Assembly: GCA_934692295.1 (NCBI GenBank)
Contig: CAKUTL010000009.1
Span: 1-45,260 of the forward strand
Length of the DNA stretch: 45,260 nt
Source: an uncultured Candidatus Melainabacteria bacterium
GTDB lineage: Bacteria; Cyanobacteriota; Vampirovibrionia; Gastranaerophilales; Gastranaerophilaceae
Direction: 5' to 3'
Positions 25,025-33,522 of this stretch are shown piece after piece; position 1 is the stretch's first letter; each line of letters begins with the position of its first letter. A program made the position numbers and the translations under genes. The notes below the pieces were generated by a model. It was not told where the DNA came from. It searched no databases and was given only the letters and a program-made list of their open reading frames with translations.

Positions 25025-26692
25025 TTAGATTTCGAACAAGCTATGAAGTCTTTGTTGGATGTCTTCTTCATCAAGTTCGTTTGTTAATCTATTCAAATCT
25101 ATCGCCATTTGATAATAATTCGCAGCATCATTCGTAAAGCCCATTTCTTGACTTGCACGACCAGCATTGAAATACGCCAATGTATAATTCGGATTTAGAG
25201 CAATTGCTTCTTCAAAATATTCCAAAGCTTCTTCCGCATCCGCCAGCCCATCTAAATAAAGAATACCTAAGTTATTCTGAGCGTATTCATTTTCAGGACT
25301 TAACTCAACAGCCTTATGATATGCAACTAAAGCTTCTTCAAGATAATCTTTTTCCCAAAGAGCAATTCCGACCTTTGAATAAGCCCTCGCATCATCTGGA
25401 TTTAGAGTAATTGCATCACAATATGAACGAATTGCTTGATCCAAATCGTAATCAGCCATGTAAATATCACCTAACGCAATATATAAATCATAATTTTTAG
25501 GATCAAGAATTATACCAGCTTGATAAGTTGAAACAGCAGCTTCAACATTACCCTTATTTTCTGCATAAATAGAACCCAATGCTTGGCAAACAATTGAAGT
25601 CCACTCAGGGTCTGGATTTAAAGAAATCGCCTTCTGATAATGTTCAATTGCATCATCATACAATTCAGCCTTAGCATAAGCATAACCCAATGAATTGTTG
25701 AAAAACGGATTTTCTGGATCACGATCAACCGCAAGTTTGAATGCACTCACAGAATTCAACTTATCTTCTTTTGACATGTACAAATGTCCTAATTCATAAT
25801 AAATTTGAGCCGTATCCACATCAAATTCTAATAATTTTTCATAACAATCAATAGCTTCTTCTGTATTTTCTGGATAATAAGTTTGCAAAATTGTCGCTAA
25901 TTTTACAAGTACAGAACGATTAAGTGGATTTGCTTCCAAAACTTTTCGATAACATTCAAGAGTTTTATCAACATTTTTGTTGCGAAGGGCTAAATCACCC
26001 ATCTTGTTGTAAAAATACTCACTCTTTGTTGTTTTTGAAACCGCATCGTTATAAACTTTTTCAGCAGAATCATACATTTTAAACTTTTCTAAAAATTTCC
26101 CAACCGTGTTATATGAAAAGATAGAAACATCATTCGACATGTTTTTATAAAACATTTTCATAGTCGGTCTATCCCATGCCAGCATTACACTACCAGTCAA
26201 GAAATAATATAAAAATCCAACATAATCCTTAAATGAGCCATCTTGAGTATTAATTTTATTCAAAATGGATTGAGATAAAATCATTCTTGGACGACCAGAA
26301 GTCAAAGGATTCATGCGAATTGCAGATTTAAACTCTTTTTCCGCAGATTGATAATCTTGAGCCAACTGCATAAAATAACCTGTATAAAGGTGAGCATCTC
26401 TATTTCTCGGAGAAAGAGAAATAGCAGTCTGACATTGTTCAATAGCAGTATCAACACTAATCTGACCTTGTTCCCACATAAGGGTAGCAAGACGATAGTA
26501 TGTTTCAGGAATAGTCGGGTCATACTTAACCGCATCGACATAGTGTTCAATAGCTTCTTGCAAGTCGTTATTTCTTTGCCCCATTAGATATTTTTCATGG
26601 GCAATTCTTGCTTTTTCTAATGAATTCTGTGCTCTTTCCTTATTTTCTCTATTGTTTGTGCCAATCATTGGCATTAAAACTTGTTCAGACAT
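25025..26692 (-). CDS. Tetratricopeptide-repeat protein
   Basis: About 555 residues from the ATG at 26692, which has GGAG 7 bases upstream; an in-frame TTG at 26764 would add 24 residues but has no ribosome binding site. Nearly the whole length is TPR units of 34 residues with the usual pattern (for example AYSKVGIALWEKDYLEEALV, then AYHKAVELSPEN), about a dozen in all. No signal peptide, transmembrane helix or enzymatic domain is seen, so it is probably a cytosolic scaffold for protein-protein contacts. Residues about 170-200 (DYVGFLYYFLTGSVMLAWDR) break the pattern and may be a special binding segment. It lies 114 bases downstream of the kinase-like gene on the same strand. Confidence 0.88.
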   Translation of the reverse strand: MSEQVLMPMIGTNNRENKERAQNSLEKARIAHEKYLMGQRNNDLQEAIEHYVDAVKYDPTIPETYYRLATLMWEQGQISVDTAIEQCQTAISLSPRNRDAHLYTGYFMQLAQDYQSAEKEFKSAIRMNPLTSGRPRMILSQSILNKINTQDGSFKDYVGFLYYFLTGSVMLAWDRPTMKMFYKNMSNDVSIFSYNTVGKFLEKFKMYDSAEKVYNDAVSKTTKSEYFYNKMGDLALRNKNVDKTLECYRKVLEANPLNRSVLVKLATILQTYYPENTEEAIDCYEKLLEFDVDTAQIYYELGHLYMSKEDKLNSVSAFKLAVDRDPENPFFNNSLGYAYAKAELYDDAIEHYQKAISLNPDPEWTSIVCQALGSIYAENKGNVEAAVSTYQAGIILDPKNYDLYIALGDIYMADYDLDQAIRSYCDAITLNPDDARAYSKVGIALWEKDYLEEALVAYHKAVELSPENEYAQNNLGILYLDGLADAEEALEYFEEAIALNPNYTLAYFNAGRASQEMGFTNDAANYYQMAIDLNRLTNELDEEDIQQRLHSLFEI

Positions 26693-26806
26693 TTTGAAGC
26701 TCCAATATACTAGGTATGCATGTTCCGTCGGACGAGAAAAAATTATCTTTAATACATGGAGCAAAATCTCATCTATTTGTACTAGATAAGTGGAGAAAAT
26801 TTATCA

Positions 26807-28585
26807 CTATAACAAATTGCCATCTAAATCATATAGCTTAATATCCAAGCCTTTTTTCTGGATAATTTGTTTAATTTTTGAAATTGCATCATCAGAATAA
26901 TTTTCTTTAGGAATAATTATTCTATCAATAGAATTTGCAGGAACACCATAAGGTACGGCTCTATGACTGATATAACCAAAATGCCCTTGCATGTTTCCGT
27001 CTAAATCTAAAATTGTATCAGGGAAAACTAAATCTCTATTAACCTTGAAGGAATTATCCATGATTGTTTTATTTACTGCTTTTTTATCAACAACAAAAAC
27101 CATTTCCCCATCACTACTCTTTTTATGCGGTAAAAAATTTAATTCCCCTTGATTAAATTCTGATACAGGTTTTGAGAAATAATCTTTTATTGATGAAGTT
27201 TTTCTTATATCCCAAAAGTCTGCACAAAGAGGAGTTTGGGTTGCAACTCCAGTGCCTGTCCCTACGGCACCTCTAAGATCGCCTGATGTAATTCCGTCAT
27301 CCAAGATATGCACTAAATCTTTTGGAGATGCAGAATGAAGCATAACATCTTCTGTCAATATATCATTAGCCTTAGGATGAGCAATGTTTGAACCTTTTGT
27401 TGATAAATAAGAGTCGTAAGAAGATTCATACAATCTCTTTTGACTTGGGGTTAAACATTCTGCCAATGTATAATCACCATCTTTTACAGCAGCAGACATT
27501 TTAATTTTATCAAACGGTAATTTATATTCTGTTTTTGGCATTTGAGATTGAACTCTTTTTATATATTCGCCAATACTTTCACCCACCTTTTGAGGTGTCT
27601 GAATACAATCTAGCATGAAAGATGCGATATATTTTTTACGCTCAATCAATGTCTCTTTTAGATATTCTGGATTTTTAATTCCAGACCTGTAGATAGCTTC
27701 TCCTGAGCCTCCAATGGCATATATGTCCTTATCTTTTAAATATACTGGAACTCGCGGTACTGTTTTTAATGTATAAGAAGCTTTTTCAATAGTATCTGCT
27801 ATTTGCTTTTCTGGTATCATTGCAACACGAGAAAGAGAGTCTATTAATTCCCCTCTTGTCATATCTTGCAAATATGGGCGAGATTGAGAATAAGCATCAA
27901 AGAAAGTTGATAATTCTGTTACATCCTGACCAAATGCAGCTCCTTTACGTCCCCCTCTTGCTCTATAACATAAAGAGCCTCCAACATCTAATCTTAAAGG
28001 TTTTCCACCTTTCATTACAGTATTACCAGATTTTAGTGCATCCCAATTTGCAAGCCAACAATCTGCTCCAAAACCTTCTCGAAGTAATGGTGCGTCGGCT
28101 TTTGTAGGAAGTCCATCATAAGAAAGATATTTACTAGCAACTCCAACTTTAGTCGCTCGATCCCAAGGGTGTGATGTCTTTACAAGAGAAACTTTTGCAC
28201 TATCAACCCCAGCAAGTTCATATAAATCACCTGCAAGTTTTTCTGAACGAGCATGAGCCTCTGATTGAGGATATTTTATATAATATAAATCGTTTGAGCC
28301 TTTAACTTTTGCCCAATATCCTTCATTTGAACCACTACAAGAACCATTATAAATAACAAATTCTTGCTCTTTACCGTTTAAATTCAATTTTTTAACGTCC
28401 TTAGAATATTTAGACTCTAAATTCTGGATTTTATCAAGGACTTTACTTTGAGAACTCTGCGGTGCAGTTCTCCAACGAGAAGCTATATCCTCAACCATGT
28501 GTGAAATTTTTGTATCTTGTGATAAATATTTAGATTTTCGCACTGCTTGAGTTGCAGTGTTAAATAAAACCCGTTGTAATGGCAT
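26807..28585 (-). CDS. Kinase-like (HipA/PI3K fold) protein with possible second catalytic domain
   Basis: 592 residues. Residues 90-235 show a kinase order: YYIKYP with Lys104 (ATP-binding Lys), SEKLAGDLYELAGV with Glu115 (helix C), VASKYL (hinge), then ADCWLANWDALKSGN giving Asp182/Asn188 and LRLDVGGSLCYRARG giving the metal-binding Asp200. This resembles the HipA/CotH/PI3K-like kinase superfamily, including minor-capsid- and effector-associated members. A helical middle (about 240-400) leads to a region with MLHSASPKDLVHILDDGI (416-432), GTGTGVATQ, FWDI and a C-terminal VPANSIDRIIIPKENY, which looks like the order of strands in ADP-ribosyltransferase-fold proteins. The first call is fair, the second tentative. 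No signal peptide. AAGGGGA precedes the ATG. Confidence 0.7.
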   Translation of the reverse strand: MPLQRVLFNTATQAVRKSKYLSQDTKISHMVEDIASRWRTAPQSSQSKVLDKIQNLESKYSKDVKKLNLNGKEQEFVIYNGSCSGSNEGYWAKVKGSNDLYYIKYPQSEAHARSEKLAGDLYELAGVDSAKVSLVKTSHPWDRATKVGVASKYLSYDGLPTKADAPLLREGFGADCWLANWDALKSGNTVMKGGKPLRLDVGGSLCYRARGGRKGAAFGQDVTELSTFFDAYSQSRPYLQDMTRGELIDSLSRVAMIPEKQIADTIEKASYTLKTVPRVPVYLKDKDIYAIGGSGEAIYRSGIKNPEYLKETLIERKKYIASFMLDCIQTPQKVGESIGEYIKRVQSQMPKTEYKLPFDKIKMSAAVKDGDYTLAECLTPSQKRLYESSYDSYLSTKGSNIAHPKANDILTEDVMLHSASPKDLVHILDDGITSGDLRGAVGTGTGVATQTPLCADFWDIRKTSSIKDYFSKPVSEFNQGELNFLPHKKSSDGEMVFVVDKKAVNKTIMDNSFKVNRDLVFPDTILDLDGNMQGHFGYISHRAVPYGVPANSIDRIIIPKENYSDDAISKIKQIIQKKGLDIKLYDLDGNLL

Positions 28586-28681
28586 TCTTAATTTTCCCCT
28601 TAAATCCTTATATATTTATATAAAGTTTTTAAATGTATAAAAAATGCCTAATATGACAATTATTTTTAAGATTGCTTAACA

Positions 28682-28728
28682 TATACGAAGGCTGGATTTT
28701 ATAATAATAAAATCCAGCCTTCGTATTT
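28682..28728. terminator. Long palindrome after the Bax-inhibitor-like gene
   Basis: ATACGAAGGCTGGATTTTAT and its exact complement flank a short loop (20-bp stem). Position fits a terminator for the leftward gene ending at 28743, though the T-run is better on the plus strand (TATATATTTTTTT). Confidence 0.7.
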
Positions 28729-28742
28729 ATATATTTTTTTAA

Positions 28743-29489
28743 CTAATTATTCCTGCTTTGAAGTTTTGCCAAGAGTTGAAGAATTTCTACATACATCCAA
28801 ACAATTGTAACCATCAAAGAAAATCCGAAAAACCATTCATAATCCTTGCTTACTCGACCTTGGAATTGCTCAACTGTATCAAAATCAACAATCAAATTAA
28901 AAGATGCAACAGCTACACATATTACACTAAAACCAATTCCAATTGGGCTATTTGAAAAGATTTGAGGAATTGAGTGGTGAAATAAATTCAAGATAATTTG
29001 GAGAAAATAAATTCCCGCAAGTGCAAGTGTAGAGTTGAAAATAACCATTCTAAACTTATCAGTACACTTTACGAGCTTTGTTTTATACAAAATAAACATG
29101 CCAAATAATGCAAAAATTGTTCCCATTGCAGCTTGAGATGCAACTCCTGGGAACCTCATATTGAATACTGCTGAAATAAAACCGAGAAATAAACCTTCAC
29201 ACATTGCATATAGTGGGGTTGTGAGAATCAGAAATTTGTTTTTCGGGGCAAAACAAATAACAAGTGCAAGAATAAAACCAGCAATAGCTCCACCTTGTCC
29301 TAACATGATTGCCTTATCTGCAAACCCTGCTAGGACTAAATACCAAGTGTAAGCAAAAGTTAAAGCCATAAATAATCCAAGCATGCAAGTTTTGATAATA
29401 GTACCATTTATTGTCATGGAAGAATCATTTTCAAGAGAATTAAATGAAGTTGACTTCAACACTCTTTCTTGTAAAACAGGATTAGACAT
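28743..29489 (-). CDS. Bax inhibitor-1 / YccA-like membrane protein
   Basis: 248 residues with about seven hydrophobic helices spaced through the chain (for example LGLFMALTFAYTWYLVLAGF, IAGFILALVICFA, GIYFLQIILNLF, SVICVAVASFNLIVDFD). The conserved end, DFDTVEQF followed by a WFFGFSLMVTIVWMYVEILQ helix, matches the PF12811-type Bax-inhibitor-1-like family, whose bacterial members act as pH-sensitive ion-leak channels or FtsH modulators; the precise role here is unknown. The ATG at 29489 is preferred over a TTG at 29507 because GAAGGGAG lies between them as ribosome binding site. Single-gene unit next to tRNA-Asn (divergent). Confidence 0.88.
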   Translation of the reverse strand: MSNPVLQERVLKSTSFNSLENDSSMTINGTIIKTCMLGLFMALTFAYTWYLVLAGFADKAIMLGQGGAIAGFILALVICFAPKNKFLILTTPLYAMCEGLFLGFISAVFNMRFPGVASQAAMGTIFALFGMFILYKTKLVKCTDKFRMVIFNSTLALAGIYFLQIILNLFHHSIPQIFSNSPIGIGFSVICVAVASFNLIVDFDTVEQFQGRVSKDYEWFFGFSLMVTIVWMYVEILQLLAKLQSRNN

Positions 29490-29586
29490 ATATATCACTC
29501 CCTTCAAAATATCACCTAATCACCAGACATATTAACATATAAAACAAAAATCTCAATTCCCTGATAAAAAATTTTTAAAAAAGTAC

Positions 29587-29613
29587 TTTACAATAATTTT
29601 TTTTTGTTATACA
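29587..29613 (+). promoter_or_regulatory. Likely tRNA-Asn promoter
   Basis: TTTACA at 29587-29592 and TATACA at 29608-29613 with a short 15-base spacer rich in T, 12 bases before the mature tRNA. Confidence 0.4.
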
Positions 29614-29625
29614 CTAAGGACATAA

Positions 29626-29697
29626 TCCTCAGTAGCTCAATGGCGGAGCATTCGACTGTTAATCGAAGGGTTGCTGGTTCGAGTCCAGCCTGGGGAG
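29626..29697 (+). tRNA. tRNA-Asn (GTT)
   Basis: A complete cloverleaf: acceptor TCCTCAG / CTGGGGA (one G-T pair), D-arm GCTC...GAGC, anticodon arm TTCGA-CTGTTAA-TCGAA with anticodon GTT, T-arm GCTGG-TTCGAGT-CCAGC, discriminator G. CCA is not encoded. A large serine recombinase gene on the other strand ends inside it, marking the left edge of an inserted element. Confidence 0.95.
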
Positions 29698-31238
29698 TTT
29701 TTTCTATTATTAGGGCAAGAATTAGTTTCAAGCCCTTTTTTAATGCCTGTTTCAGGAGTTCGATTGTTGGCATTTTTTTGTACCAAATTGTACTGATTTT
29801 CTACTATTGTTTGGAATATCGGCTTTAGTTTTATATCAAAGTTTTTATCTTTATATGTGATTTGTTCTGAAATAATTTCCATGATTTTTCTTCTTTGAAA
29901 CAGATTGCCTTTCAAGAAATAATCATGTGCGTTATCTGTAAAACTAAGCAATGTGTCGGCTTTGTCGTAAAATGCCTTATCAAGTTTATCAATTTCTTCC
30001 AGTTGAATTTTCAGTTTGTCTTTTTCAATTTGCAATTTATTATTTTGAGCTTTCCAAAAATCATGAGTTATAGCGTTGTCCAATTTGAGGGTAAACGCTT
30101 CCTCTATCCTATTCTCAAGTCTTGTTATTTGCTTGATAATATTATTTTTAACTTCTTTTGAATACCCGTTTTTCTTTTCATGTACAAGTTTTAGTTCCTT
30201 CAAGATTCGCTCCCTAATATCTTGAGGAATCACTATCAATCGAATAATTTCTGCAAAAGTCTTATCAACCACTAATTCATTGATATAATCTCTTTTACAT
30301 TCTCCCCCCTTATTACCAGTACAATGGTAATAAATATACTTACCTTTTTTAAATTCTGCCGTTAATCGACAGCCACAATGTGCACATCTTATTAATCCTG
30401 TATAAGCAAAGTCATAATTCTTTTTTCTAGCTTTATCAGGGGATAATAACCTATCTTGTACACTGTAAAAAAGTTCTTTACTGATTAGAGGTACGTGCTT
30501 TGCATTTTCATAGACTTTATCTTCAAACTTGAACACTCCTGTATAGAAAATGTTTTTTAGGATAAATTCAACAGTGGATTGTGGCACTCTTCTTCCAGAA
30601 CTACTTCTAAATCCATCTTTGTAAAGTTTTGCTGTTAAACTTCTAAGAGAATACAAGCCGCTATCATATAAATTGAATGCTTGTTTTATGTAAAAGGCAC
30701 AACTATCATCTATAATGATTGTTTTTGAACCATCTTCTTTTGATATATTTTTGTACCCAATAGGAGCTTTATGCGGATATTCACCTAATTCTGCTTTCTG
30801 GCGTAATCCAGCAATTGTTCTGGCACCAATTACTTTTCTTTCATATTCTGCAAAACTTATACCAATATTTCTCATTAAATCACCTTCTATTGTATTCACA
30901 TTTGCTTCGGTTGCTGATAAAAGTTTTATTCCTTGTTTCTCAAATAATGGTCGTAAAACACCGTGATAGTCCTCGGTATTCCTCGAGATTCTATCCAATC
31001 TCCATATAATAACAGCAGAAATTTTGTTTTTCTTTTTACTGCAATATACCATCAGTTCTTGAATTTCAGGTCTTTCAAGATTTTTAGCAGATTTTCCTTC
31101 ATCAACAAACACTTTTGCCACTGAATAACCTTGCTTTTCTGCAAATTCTATACACTGTCTTTTTTGATTATCTATACTAAAACCGTGTTTTGCTTGTTCT
31201 TCTGACGATACTCTTGCATACACAACTGCTTTTTCCAT
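29637..31238 (-). CDS. Large serine recombinase (integrase)
   Basis: 533 residues. Residues 1-150 are the resolvase catalytic domain (VVYARVSSEEQ with nucleophile Ser11; IWRLDRISRN). The recombinase domain follows, then a zinc ribbon (CAHCGCRL...YYHCTGNKGGECKRDY, about 285-320) and a coiled coil (about 345-420), the standard layout of phage/ICE integrases that join attP and attB by double-strand cleavage. GGGAG lies 8 bases before the ATG. The last 20 or so residues (SPGWTRTSNPSINSRMLRH) are the antisense translation of tRNA-Asn, so the present 3' end was created by insertion next to the tRNA. It is the likely integrase of the element at 29.7-35.5 kb. Confidence 0.93.
   Translation of the reverse strand: MEKAVVYARVSSEEQAKHGFSIDNQKRQCIEFAEKQGYSVAKVFVDEGKSAKNLERPEIQELMVYCSKKKNKISAVIIWRLDRISRNTEDYHGVLRPLFEKQGIKLLSATEANVNTIEGDLMRNIGISFAEYERKVIGARTIAGLRQKAELGEYPHKAPIGYKNISKEDGSKTIIIDDSCAFYIKQAFNLYDSGLYSLRSLTAKLYKDGFRSSSGRRVPQSTVEFILKNIFYTGVFKFEDKVYENAKHVPLISKELFYSVQDRLLSPDKARKKNYDFAYTGLIRCAHCGCRLTAEFKKGKYIYYHCTGNKGGECKRDYINELVVDKTFAEIIRLIVIPQDIRERILKELKLVHEKKNGYSKEVKNNIIKQITRLENRIEEAFTLKLDNAITHDFWKAQNNKLQIEKDKLKIQLEEIDKLDKAFYDKADTLLSFTDNAHDYFLKGNLFQRRKIMEIISEQITYKDKNFDIKLKPIFQTIVENQYNLVQKNANNRTPETGIKKGLETNSCPNNRKNSPGWTRTSNPSINSRMLRH
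29711..29740 (+). terminator. Possible tRNA-Asn terminator
   Basis: GGGCAAGAATTAGTTTCAAG then CCC forms a weak stem (4 + 3 bp with an A-A internal loop) followed by TTTTTT. It lies within the recombinase gene on the other strand. Confidence 0.35.
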
Positions 31239-31264
31239 ACATTCTACTCCCTTTTTTATATTAG

Positions 31265-31429
31265 CTAAGATTCATTTTCATTTCCAGAATTATGAATATT
31301 TGCTGCGTCATAAATTTCTTTTATTGCATCTACATAGGCAACAATTAAGTCAAAACCTTTTCCAACAGAAATCTTTGAGTTAGTTGCCGATATATTTATT
31401 ATTGAATTATCTGTTTTAATTGTTATCAT
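31265..31429 (-). CDS. Short 54-aa protein of the element
   Basis: A frame not usually called because of its size: MITIKTDNSIINISATNSKI...NENES. It is co-oriented, 25 bases after the 31455-32111 gene and 26 bases before the recombinase start, so it fits the operon. A GGG-containing stretch lies 9 bases before the ATG (weak). The sequence is beta-strand-like then helical and unrecognised. Confidence 0.5.
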   Translation of the reverse strand: MITIKTDNSIINISATNSKISVGKGFDLIVAYVDAIKEIYDAANIHNSGNENES

Positions 31430-31454
31430 TTATAATTTCCCTTTTTTAACCTTT

Positions 31455-32111
31455 CTAACATAAACCGTCAAAAGCTTTTTTCAATGGATAAATAAATTCA
31501 TTAAACCACTCTTTGGGATTATAAATTTCTTGTTCAATTTGTTGTCTTAAATATGCTTCAAAATCACTATAGTGATAAAACAAATCAACACCGTATGTGT
31601 TTTCTAGTGCTATAACAATCTTTTCTAAATATATATATTGAACCATTGAAATTTTAGAAGCGGTTTTCAACTCATTATCAAAAAAATGTTTAATTCTTCT
31701 TGTAGTATTAGATAGTTCAATACTCTTATTGGTTGGGTTAAGGGATGCCATTAATCCATCTGACCAAGAATGAAATGGTCGATTTTTATATATCGTATCC
31801 ATTCTGTCAATAACTTGTTTGTCTAATATTTCAATAAAATAATAATTATCTATAGGAACTCCGCAAATATCGATAAATTTGTTTTCAGCAAGTAACGAAA
31901 GATCTTCGTTCAAGTCTGGAATCCCTAAATCATTACTAGCTTTTTCAATATCAAACAGAATGCCATGGTAATATAAGTTATTTTTTATTGCATAATTTTT
32001 TTGCTCAATTAATTTTGCTAAAACAATAGCAGGTCGAGCTCCCAATAATGATATCAACACGGGAGACACTGATAAATAACCATATTTTTTTACATCATTG
32101 TAAATTCCCAT
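31455..32111 (-). CDS. Element protein with possible winged-helix N-terminus
   Basis: 218 residues, unrecognised. The N-terminal half (GYLSVSPVLISLLGARPAIV, LAKLIEQ..., LGIPDLNEDLSLLAENKFID) has the spacing of a replication-protein winged helix such as DnaD/RepA N-terminal domains: 'fi.v.p.Li..LG..aAivLa.L'. The C-terminal half is helical and ends FNEFIYPLKKAFDGLC. Its ATG directly abuts the stop codon of the upstream gene (TAAATG), with GGAG 7-8 bases before, so the two are co-translated. A part in replication or its control is inferred only. Confidence 0.65.
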   Translation of the reverse strand: MGIYNDVKKYGYLSVSPVLISLLGARPAIVLAKLIEQKNYAIKNNLYYHGILFDIEKASNDLGIPDLNEDLSLLAENKFIDICGVPIDNYYFIEILDKQVIDRMDTIYKNRPFHSWSDGLMASLNPTNKSIELSNTTRRIKHFFDNELKTASKISMVQYIYLEKIVIALENTYGVDLFYHYSDFEAYLRQQIEQEIYNPKEWFNEFIYPLKKAFDGLC

Positions 32112-32348
32112 TTAATTTTCTCCTCTCAATTTTATTAATAACTCTTCTATTCTTTTATGATCTTTTAAAGATATATTTAAATAATCTTTAACAAAACTTT
32201 TAAACTCTGCCATAGCTCTTGATAACTGTGTTCCTTTATCAATATCGGTCTCCCGAAACAAATGTAGTCGAATATCAGCAAGGTCCCAATTGCATAATTC
32301 GCATAGTTTAAGCATTCCTAATTGTTTCAAATATGCTTGCATTTTCAT
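32112..32348 (-). CDS. Small 78-aa helical protein of the element
   Basis: Unrecognised. It starts MKMQAYLKQLGMLKLCELCNWDL and ends ISLKDHKRIEELLIKLRGEN; the chain looks all-helical and lacks a signal peptide. It starts 4 bases after the replication-initiator-like gene and its stop abuts the next start, so it is in the middle of a translationally linked set. Confidence 0.6.
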   Translation of the reverse strand: MKMQAYLKQLGMLKLCELCNWDLADIRLHLFRETDIDKGTQLSRAMAEFKSFVKDYLNISLKDHKRIEELLIKLRGEN

Positions 32349-32352
32349 GATA

Positions 32353-33114
32353 TTACTCTCCTTTGCACTTTATAATTTCTTGTTCAAAAAAATTTTTAAC
32401 AGGGTTATTTTGAGAACTTAATATATCAATTAAAGTTGGTGGTCTATTAGATAAGTTAAATGCATGCCTAAGATCTTCATAAGTTCGTAATTGTAGTTCA
32501 AATCTAATAATATTGCTAGCTTGAGATAAAAATTCTTCGTCAAAAATCTTTCTATATTCTTTATTCTCGAATTTTCTTAATTCCACACCTTTTAAATAGA
32601 TATTATATCGATAGTTTTTTAATGTTTTTGGGGTTAATACAATACCGCAATCTTCATTTGACTCAATATGTTTTGAAGAATTCGGAATGAGTCTAAAACC
32701 ATTTTCGTAAGTCAAATCTACATATTTATATACGTCATAATTATCTGTATTTGCTTTGCAAATTTCACGCAATTCGGAGATATAATAAGAAGGAATGTCG
32801 TCTACAAGAATATCTTGTTTCACATGCACTACAAAAATAGGAGCCTGTTCAAGTAAATAATACGTAGGAAGCTCAATTCCAGATATAGAAAAAATATTTT
32901 TTACACAATTTGGAAAATTATCTAATGTAATAGCTCCCAATTCCATTGAAGTTGCCATTAGTTTCCCCGATAATGAAATATTGATACTATCATCATTTAA
33001 AACATACTGAAATCCCATATAATTACCATAAGTGTCTAATTCCGTATGAAAAGTGCATATACTTTTAGGTATCCTTGTTTTTATTTTATCTAGCTCTACT
33101 ACATACTTTCCCAT
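32353..33114 (-). CDS. Replication-initiator-like protein (filamentous phage II/X type)
   Basis: 253 residues. I see the hallmark end of the phage II/X (CRI) family: YNIYLKGVELRKFENKEYRK followed after about 10 residues by ASNIIRFELQLRTYEDLR, matching the usual 'lriYdKgaElr ... iLRiEvrLr..eLr'. These proteins nick the double-strand origin of filamentous phages and related plasmids (for example CTX RstA) to start rolling-circle replication. The nicking Tyr cannot be pinned down. Two abutting hairpins at 33162-33198, 48 bases upstream, could be the origin. GGAG precedes the ATG. The family call is from memory of the motif and should be treated as probable, not certain. Confidence 0.5.
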   Translation of the reverse strand: MGKYVVELDKIKTRIPKSICTFHTELDTYGNYMGFQYVLNDDSINISLSGKLMATSMELGAITLDNFPNCVKNIFSISGIELPTYYLLEQAPIFVVHVKQDILVDDIPSYYISELREICKANTDNYDVYKYVDLTYENGFRLIPNSSKHIESNEDCGIVLTPKTLKNYRYNIYLKGVELRKFENKEYRKIFDEEFLSQASNIIRFELQLRTYEDLRHAFNLSNRPPTLIDILSSQNNPVKNFFEQEIIKCKGE

Positions 33115-33161
33115 TTGATAACTCTCCTTTACTTTTTTTGTTAATATTTTTCTACATATAT

Positions 33162-33198
33162 CGCGGAATATCCGCGCCTTATTGCATAAGCAATAAGG
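33162..33198. other. Two abutting hairpins, putative replication origin
   Basis: CGCGGA-ATA-TCCGCG (33162-33176) is followed without a gap by CCTTATTGC-ATAA-GCAATAAGG (33177-33198). Both stems are perfect. Adjacent cruciform-forming hairpins upstream of a nickase-type gene are typical of rolling-circle double-strand origins. Confidence 0.45.
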
Positions 33199-33378
33199 TT
33201 ATTCAATCACCCTAACACTAATTTTGACAAATAATGTAATACTTGCCCCAATGATATAGGTGAAGTAACTGTGTTTAGTTTTAGATAATTATTTTGTTTA
33301 TTTTGTTTTCTCCTTTCGTAATTTTCCTGATTATATTAACGTTATATCATTTTGAAGAGAATGTGTAATGGGGGATAT

Positions 33379-33400
33379 AACCTCGTATTAACCTCGTAAT
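33379..33400. repeat. Tandem 11-bp direct repeat
   Basis: AACCTCGTATT immediately followed by AACCTCGTAAT. It could be a pair of iterons or a regulator site near the putative origin. Confidence 0.4.
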
Positions 33401-33522
33401 ACACAAATGGGAAACAACAAGGCTTTCTATAGTGTAAAAATTCACAATAATTTCAGACAAAACAATACAGCTTGATTTACAAGCCATTCAAAAATGTTAT
33501 TGAGTACTTATTGAAATATTCT

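Larger units (their letters stand above)
33115..33522. other. 408-base non-coding region with origin-like structures
   Basis: Holds the leader of the replication-initiator-like gene, two abutting hairpins (33162-33198), an 11-base tandem repeat (33379-33400) and TTATATTAACGTTATATC around 33333-33350. No protein-coding frame of note and no clear terminator for the gene at 33523 were seen. Confidence 0.5.

Noticed and set aside
29604..29828. 74-codon plus-strand frame through tRNA-Asn
   Set aside because: Sense translation of the tRNA (HSTVNRRVAGSSPAWG is a classic tRNA artefact).
33162..33198. Abutting hairpins as a terminator for the 33523 gene
   Set aside because: Neither hairpin is followed by a T-tract on the minus strand and they lie over 300 bases past the gene's stop, so an origin or regulatory role is likelier.
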